From an uncultured Collinsella sp. (GTDB taxonomy: Bacteria; Actinomycetota; Coriobacteriia; Coriobacteriales; Coriobacteriaceae), in NCBI GenBank assembly GCA_900756765.1, contig CAAELE010000029.1:65985-129984 (forward strand): DNA of 64,000 bases, given 5' to 3'. The translations under genes were made by a program, and so were the position numbers. Numbering within the stretch: position 1 is the stretch's first letter; every line of letters begins with the position of its first letter. The notes beneath the pieces are model-generated. The model saw only the letters and a list, made by a program, of their open reading frames with translations, had not been told where the DNA came from and searched no databases. Positions 59,570 through 64,000 of the stretch are shown here, one piece after another.

Positions 59570-61087
59570 CTAGTTGGTGCTCATTCGTTTTGCTGCAGAC
59601 TCTACGTAGTTGGCCATCTCATCGACGTCACAGACGTCTTCGAAGCGGACGGGTTTGGATTCGAGTTCGGCGAGCTGGGTCGGGGCGACCGTGTTGGTGG
59701 CCTGCTCGAGCACACGCATAGCCTCAAAATCGTCCTCGGGCACGTCGAGGCCCAGGGCATCGCAGCAAGCGCGCGGGAACTTGTAGGGGCTGGCGGTCGA
59801 AAGCAACACGCGGGCCTTGGCGCCCTCGGCGGGAGCGACCTGCTCAAAGACGTGATAGCCGCAGGCGGTGTGCGGGTCGATCACGTAGTCGTTCGCATCC
59901 CAGCAGCTCTTGATGGCGGCGCGAACCTCGTTCTCGCTGGCCCAGCCGCAGCCAAAGACGCCCTGAATCTTGGCCAGCAGCTCGGCGGGCACCTCGTAGC
60001 GGCCGAGCTGGGCAAGCTGCTCCATAAGGCCGGCAACGAGCTCGCAGTCGCCGTCGGACAGGAAGTACAGCATGCGCTCCAGGTTGGAGCTGATGAGGAT
60101 GTCCATCGATGGCGAGATGGTCGTGAAGAACGGACGGTTGCGGTCGTAGACGCCGGTGGTCAGGAAGTCGGCAAGCACGTTGTTCTTGTCGCTCGCCACG
60201 ACGAGCTTGGCGACGGGCAGACCCATGCGCTTGGCGTAGTAGCCGGCCAGGATATCGCCAAAGTTGCCGGTGGGCACACAGAACTCAACGGCGTCGCCGG
60301 CCTCGATGGCGCCAGCGCGCAGCAGCTGCGCATAGGCGGCAAAGTAGTAGACGACCTGCGGTACCAGACGGCCGACATTGATGGAGTTGGCGCTCGAAAG
60401 CACAGTGCCAGCGGCCTCCAGGCGCTCGGCAAGCTCCTTATCGGCAAAGATGCGCTTGACGGCGCTCTGGGCGTCGTCAAAGTTGCCGCGGATGCCGCAG
60501 ACGGCGACGTTATCGCCCTCCTGCGTGGACATCTGCAGGTTCTGAACGCGGCTGACCTTGCCCTCGGGATAAAAAACGGTGATGCCCGTGCCCGGAGCGT
60601 CGGCAAAACCGGCGAGCGCGGCCTTGCCCGTGTCGCCCGACGTGGCGGTGACGATCATGATGCGCTCGGCGCCGCCGTCCTTGGCGGAAGTGCGGGCCAT
60701 CAGACGGGGGAGCATCTGCAGGGCGACGTCCTTGAAGGCGCTCGTGGGGCCGCCAAAGAGCTCCATCACATAGGTCTGAGGGGCATCAGCGCCCGGCGCA
60801 GCGTCGAGTTTGACGAGCGGCGTAACCTCTTCACTCGCAAACGTGCCGTGGTATGCCTCGTCGACACACGCCGAAATATCTTCGGCCGTGTAATCATTCA
60901 GTAACATTCCCAACACATCTTGAGCGATTTCAAAGTACGATTTATCTGCAAGCGAGCTGATATCGACCTGCTGGGTGCCGAGCTCGTCCGAGACAAACAA
61001 ACCCCCGTCGGGAGCGATGCCGGTGCGGATTGCCACCTTACTTGAGCACGATAAAGTGCGTCCTCGTGTACTATGATAAGTTCCCAT
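59570..61087 (-). CDS. thrC: Threonine synthase
   Basis: 505 residues, the long fold-type II PLP form. The PLP lysine is in GGPTSAFKDVALQML near residue 120; VTATSGDTGKAAL and PTGNFGDILAGYYAK follow as expected. It converts O-phosphohomoserine to threonine. The ATG at 61087 (MGTYHSTRG) with a GAGGAG site is the family start; the frame is open 15 codons further. It is divergent from lysC, with about 100 bases of shared control region. Confidence 0.95.
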   Translation of the reverse strand: MGTYHSTRGRTLSCSSKVAIRTGIAPDGGLFVSDELGTQQVDISSLADKSYFEIAQDVLGMLLNDYTAEDISACVDEAYHGTFASEEVTPLVKLDAAPGADAPQTYVMELFGGPTSAFKDVALQMLPRLMARTSAKDGGAERIMIVTATSGDTGKAALAGFADAPGTGITVFYPEGKVSRVQNLQMSTQEGDNVAVCGIRGNFDDAQSAVKRIFADKELAERLEAAGTVLSSANSINVGRLVPQVVYYFAAYAQLLRAGAIEAGDAVEFCVPTGNFGDILAGYYAKRMGLPVAKLVVASDKNNVLADFLTTGVYDRNRPFFTTISPSMDILISSNLERMLYFLSDGDCELVAGLMEQLAQLGRYEVPAELLAKIQGVFGCGWASENEVRAAIKSCWDANDYVIDPHTACGYHVFEQVAPAEGAKARVLLSTASPYKFPRACCDALGLDVPEDDFEAMRVLEQATNTVAPTQLAELESKPVRFEDVCDVDEMANYVESAAKRMSTN

Positions 61088-61190
61088 ATAACACTGCTCC
61101 TCGGATGCCTTGGTCCCAATCGGTGAAACCATGGTATCAGAGCGCGCAAAACAGGTTTGCAGAGGCTTTTAGAAAGGTAACCTCAAGCCC

Positions 61191-62579
61191 ATGATTAAGA
61201 TTGCCAAGTTTGGCGGCTCGTCGGTCGCCGACGCCGAACACTTTAAGAAGATCAAGGCCATCGTCGATGCCGACCCTGCCCGCCGTTTTGTGGTGGTTTC
61301 CGCCTGCGGTCGCCGTTTTAAGGGCGACACCAAGGTGACCGACCTGCTCTATCTGGTCAATGCGCACGTTAAGTACCACGTGTCGTGTGAGGAGCTGCTC
61401 GAGGACATTGGCCAGCGCTATTTTGATATCGCTGACGAGCTGGAGCTCACCTATCCCATCCGCGAGGAGTTCGCGGCCTTTGCCGAGCGCGCCCGCTCGG
61501 GCGGCTACTCTACCGAGGAGCTCGTGAGCCGTGGCGAGTACTTCACCGCTCGCTTGATGGCCGAGTACCTGGGCCTGCCGTTCCTGGACGCCGCGACGGT
61601 TGTGGCGTTCCATCACGACGGTACGCTCAGCATGAATCGCACCTCCGAGCTGGTGCAGGAGTACGGTCAACAGGGCGGCTTTGTTATGCCCGGTTTCTAT
61701 GGCGCGACGCGTGAGGGTCAGATCAAGCTGCTCGATCGTGGCGGCGGCGATATCTCGGGCTCGATCCTGGCCAAGTGCCTGGGCGCCGACCTGTACGAGA
61801 ACTGGACCGACGTCTCGGGCTTCTATTCCGCCGATCCGCGTATTGTTCCCGAGGCTCAGCCCATCGCCCGCGTTACCTACGAGGAGCTGCGCGAGCTTTC
61901 GTACATGGGTGCAAGCGTCCTGCACGAGGAGGCCGTGTTCCCCGTGCGTGAGGCGGGTATTCCGCTGGTCATCAAGAACACCAATGCGCCGCAGGACCCC
62001 GGCACCATCATTAGCGAGACGGCTGACGAGGGCGAGGCAGAGCCCATCATTACCGGCGTGACCGGCAAGCGCGGTTTTGTCGCCATCAACGTCGCCCGCG
62101 ACCGCACCAAGCCCCGCGTCGGCTTTATGCGCCGTGCGCTTTCGGTCTTCGAGCGCTATGACGTCTCCGTCGAGCACATGCCCACCGGCGTCGACCGCTT
62201 TGGCGCCGTGGTGCAGGAGCAGGACGTTCACGACTCGCTGTACTCGCTCGTGGGCGACATTCAGCAGGAGGTCGAGCCGCTCGAGATCGAGGTTGTCGAG
62301 GGCTTGGCACTTATCGCTACCGTTGGCCGCAACCTGCGCGGTCGTGCCGGCATCTCTGGTCACCTGTTTGGCATGCTTGGCCAGGCCGGCGTGAGCGTGC
62401 GCATGATTTCGCAGAGCTGCGACGAGATCAACATCATTATCGGCGTCGAGGAGAAGGACTTCGACCTGGCGATTCAGACCATTTACCGTGCCTTCTCCGA
62501 TGAGAACGGCATTGTGAAGGTTTCCGACTTGGAGGCTCCCGCGCCGGTCGATCCCGCTCTGGCTGCGCTCAAAAAGTAG
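61191..62579 (+). CDS. lysC: Aspartate kinase
   Basis: 462 residues, monofunctional. It starts MIKIAKFGGSSVADAEHF with the KFGGSS motif, and GGGGDISGSILAKCL lies in the kinase domain. Two ACT domains occupy about residues 305-455 (GFMRRALSVFERYDVSVEHM; GHLFGMLGQAGVSVRMIS), so feedback control by lysine or threonine is expected. It phosphorylates aspartate, the entry to lysine, threonine and methionine synthesis. Only a GAAAGG site precedes the ATG. asd follows on the same strand after a hairpin and a terminator. Confidence 0.94.
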   Translation: MIKIAKFGGSSVADAEHFKKIKAIVDADPARRFVVVSACGRRFKGDTKVTDLLYLVNAHVKYHVSCEELLEDIGQRYFDIADELELTYPIREEFAAFAERARSGGYSTEELVSRGEYFTARLMAEYLGLPFLDAATVVAFHHDGTLSMNRTSELVQEYGQQGGFVMPGFYGATREGQIKLLDRGGGDISGSILAKCLGADLYENWTDVSGFYSADPRIVPEAQPIARVTYEELRELSYMGASVLHEEAVFPVREAGIPLVIKNTNAPQDPGTIISETADEGEAEPIITGVTGKRGFVAINVARDRTKPRVGFMRRALSVFERYDVSVEHMPTGVDRFGAVVQEQDVHDSLYSLVGDIQQEVEPLEIEVVEGLALIATVGRNLRGRAGISGHLFGMLGQAGVSVRMISQSCDEINIIIGVEEKDFDLAIQTIYRAFSDENGIVKVSDLEAPAPVDPALAALKK

Positions 62580-62590
62580 CGACTGCTCGG

Positions 62591-62680
62591 TAGATTTTTG
62601 GGTCATGTTTCAAAAATCTACGGCGGGGCGTTTCGTTTCGGTTTCGTTTCGACGGGGCGGGTTTCGTGCCCGCCCCGTTC
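62591..62680 (+). terminator. Hairpin and terminator after lysC
   Basis: GTAGATTTTT / CAAAAATCTAC hairpin at 62591-62622, then ACGGGGCGGG / CCCGCCCCGT at 62652-62680 with a TTCTTG tail. Confidence 0.65.
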
Positions 62681-62752
62681 TTGTATACACTGGCAACAAT
62701 AATTGGCCTGCTCGGCGTGCGGGCAAAAGCCACAACCTTTAAAGGGGGAAGC

Positions 62753-63778
62753 ATGAAACAGTACACGGTTGCTATTTTGGGCGCGACGGGAGCCGTGGGC
62801 ACCCAGATGCTCGAGTGCCTCAACGAGCAGGAGTTCCCGGTCGGTAAGCTCAAGCTGCTGGCGAGTGCACGCTCCGCGGGCAAGACCGTTGAGTTCCGCG
62901 GCGAGCAGGTTGTGATTGAAGAGGCTTGCCCCGAGGCCTTTGAGGGCTGCGACATCGTACTCGGCGCTGCCGGCGACGACATCGCGAAGGAGCTACTGCC
63001 CGAGGCCGTCAAGCGCGGCGCCGTCGTGGTCGACAACAGCCATGCCTTCCGCATGGATCCCGAGGTGCCGCTGGTCGTGCCCGAGATCAATGCCGACGAT
63101 ATCAAGTGGCATCACGGCCTTATCGCCAATCCCAACTGCGCGACCATCATCGGCCTGGTTCCCACGTGGCCGCTGCATCAGCTCGCCGGCGTGAAGCGCA
63201 TGATCGTCTCGACGTATCAGGCGGCTTCGGGTGCCGGCGCTCCCGGTATGGCCGAGCTCGAGGCTCAGCTGGCCGCCCTTGGCCGCGGCGAGGAGATTCC
63301 CGAGCCGCGCGCGTTTGCCGCCCAGCTGGCGAGCAACCTGATTCCGCAGATTGGTGGCGTCAAGGAGGAAGGCTTTACCTCCGAGGAGATGAAGCTGCAA
63401 AACGAGGGCCGTAAGATCATGCATCTGCCCGAGCTGCGCGTGAACTGCACCTGCGTGCGCGTGCCTGTGCTGCGTTCGCACTCCGAGAGCATTACGCTCG
63501 AGTTTGAGCGCGATATTACGGTCGAGGAGGCCCGTGCTGCGCTGGCTGCCGCTCCCGGCGTGAAGCTGGTTGACGACATGAGCGCCGAGGATGCACACGA
63601 CCGCTTCCCCATGCCGATGGATACGTCCGACCAGGACCTGATTTGGGTCGGCCGCGTGCGTCGCGACATCTCGAACCCCGAGGCCGCGCGCGGTATCACC
63701 TTCTGGTGCTGCGGCGACCAAATCCGTAAGGGCGCGGCAACCAACGCCGTCCAGATCGCCAAGCTGCTCTGCGAGTAG
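62753..63778 (+). CDS. asd: Aspartate-semialdehyde dehydrogenase
   Basis: 341 residues. NADP loop VAILGATGAVGTQML, catalytic cysteine in LIANPNCATIIGL (near residue 129) and the substrate-binding histidine in the LRSHSESITL region. It reduces aspartyl phosphate to the semialdehyde. The ATG at 62753 has an AAAGGGGGAA site; the frame is open upstream to 62666 through the terminator. It supplies the branch that ThrB and ThrC finish. Confidence 0.95.
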   Translation: MKQYTVAILGATGAVGTQMLECLNEQEFPVGKLKLLASARSAGKTVEFRGEQVVIEEACPEAFEGCDIVLGAAGDDIAKELLPEAVKRGAVVVDNSHAFRMDPEVPLVVPEINADDIKWHHGLIANPNCATIIGLVPTWPLHQLAGVKRMIVSTYQAASGAGAPGMAELEAQLAALGRGEEIPEPRAFAAQLASNLIPQIGGVKEEGFTSEEMKLQNEGRKIMHLPELRVNCTCVRVPVLRSHSESITLEFERDITVEEARAALAAAPGVKLVDDMSAEDAHDRFPMPMDTSDQDLIWVGRVRRDISNPEAARGITFWCCGDQIRKGAATNAVQIAKLLCE

Positions 63779-63807
63779 CGATGGACCTGTCCGGCGGGGG
63801 GCCGGGC

Positions 63808-63884
63808 TTAGTTTTCAGAACGTCCTCGACCATGTGTGGCGCCTTGTCCTGCTCCATCGGAGCCGCGGACAAGGCGCCACACTG
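63808..63884. repeat. Intergenic hairpin, partial family A (copy 5)
   Basis: The left side keeps TTTTCAGAACGTCCTCG. The inner stem is a perfect GTGTGGCGCCTTGTCC and complement (63834-63849 / 63867-63882). The right outer arm is missing and the text after it, GACGCTCCTATTT, resembles the family B tail. Confidence 0.55.
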
Positions 63885-63895
63885 GTCTGACGCTC

Positions 63896-64000
63896 CTATT
63901 TGGCAAGGTGTTTTTTAGAATTCATTTTGCGCTCGGCCTCGAAGGCTTGCCTGTCCCAATCGAGCGGAAGTCCCGCCTCGACCCATGCCTCGTAGGCCCT
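63896..64000 (-). CDS. C-terminal end of a gene running off the window
   Basis: 35 codons in frame to the window edge, ending in AFEAERKMNSKKHLAK and a TAG at 63896-63898. The segment before it (AYEAWVEAGLPLDWD) reads like protein with normal codon bias. Too little is present to name a family. Confidence 0.6.
   Translation of the reverse strand, partial: RAYEAWVEAGLPLDWDRQAFEAERKMNSKKHLAK

Overview
The window looks like a chromosomal segment of a Coriobacteriia actinobacterium, most probably a Collinsella-type gut anaerobe. This is an inference from GC-rich coding with strong third-position bias, fermentative genes (pyruvate formate-lyase, flavodiiron protein, PTS sugar uptake), membrane-anchored LuxR regulators of the kind common in Coriobacteriia, and many intergenic hairpin repeats. 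No rRNA, tRNA, CRISPR array, prophage or intact transposase gene was found.

Layout. (1) 0-14 kb: galactose/lactose use. A LacI regulator and a lactose-type PTS IIA gene are followed by lacA, lacB, a lacX-like mutarotase and lacC (tagatose-6-phosphate route). Then come galK-galT (Leloir route) with a divergent GalR-like regulator and three matching operators, a flavodiiron protein, a DeoR regulator and a divergent class II aldolase that can finish the tagatose route. (2) 14-21 kb: a HAD phosphatase, an AraC regulator, a NUDIX-Vsr fusion protein and a Bce-type ABC transporter pair. (3) 21-35.4 kb: an agmatine island with putrescine carbamoyltransferase, an antiporter, two divergent agmatine deiminases, a second permease, an amidohydrolase, a MATE transporter and three LuxR-type regulators. 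Carbamate kinase is not in the window. (4) 35.5-44.5 kb: an AlbA-type regulator, a GNAT acetyltransferase, DAHP synthase and a MarR-controlled heterodimeric ABC exporter. (5) 45-55.5 kb: pyruvate formate-lyase whose glycyl-radical domain is a separate downstream gene, a LacI-controlled fructoside operon (two GH32 enzymes and a PTS IIBC), a DegV protein and the PFL activase. (6) 55.5-64 kb: mtnN, engB, a small overlapping gene pair with an Xre domain, and the aspartate-family genes thrB, thrC, lysC and asd.

The strongest unusual items are the split pyruvate formate-lyase, the NUDIX-Vsr fusion with no cytosine methyltransferase nearby, a recurring palindromic site (core CCGTGAACGG) in intergenic regions ahead of catabolic genes, and at least three families of structured intergenic repeats. 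One repeat family encodes the end of one gene, and hairpin arms run up to or into the stop codons of two others. All coordinates, motifs and repeats were read by eye; homology statements come from recognising family motifs, not from searches.
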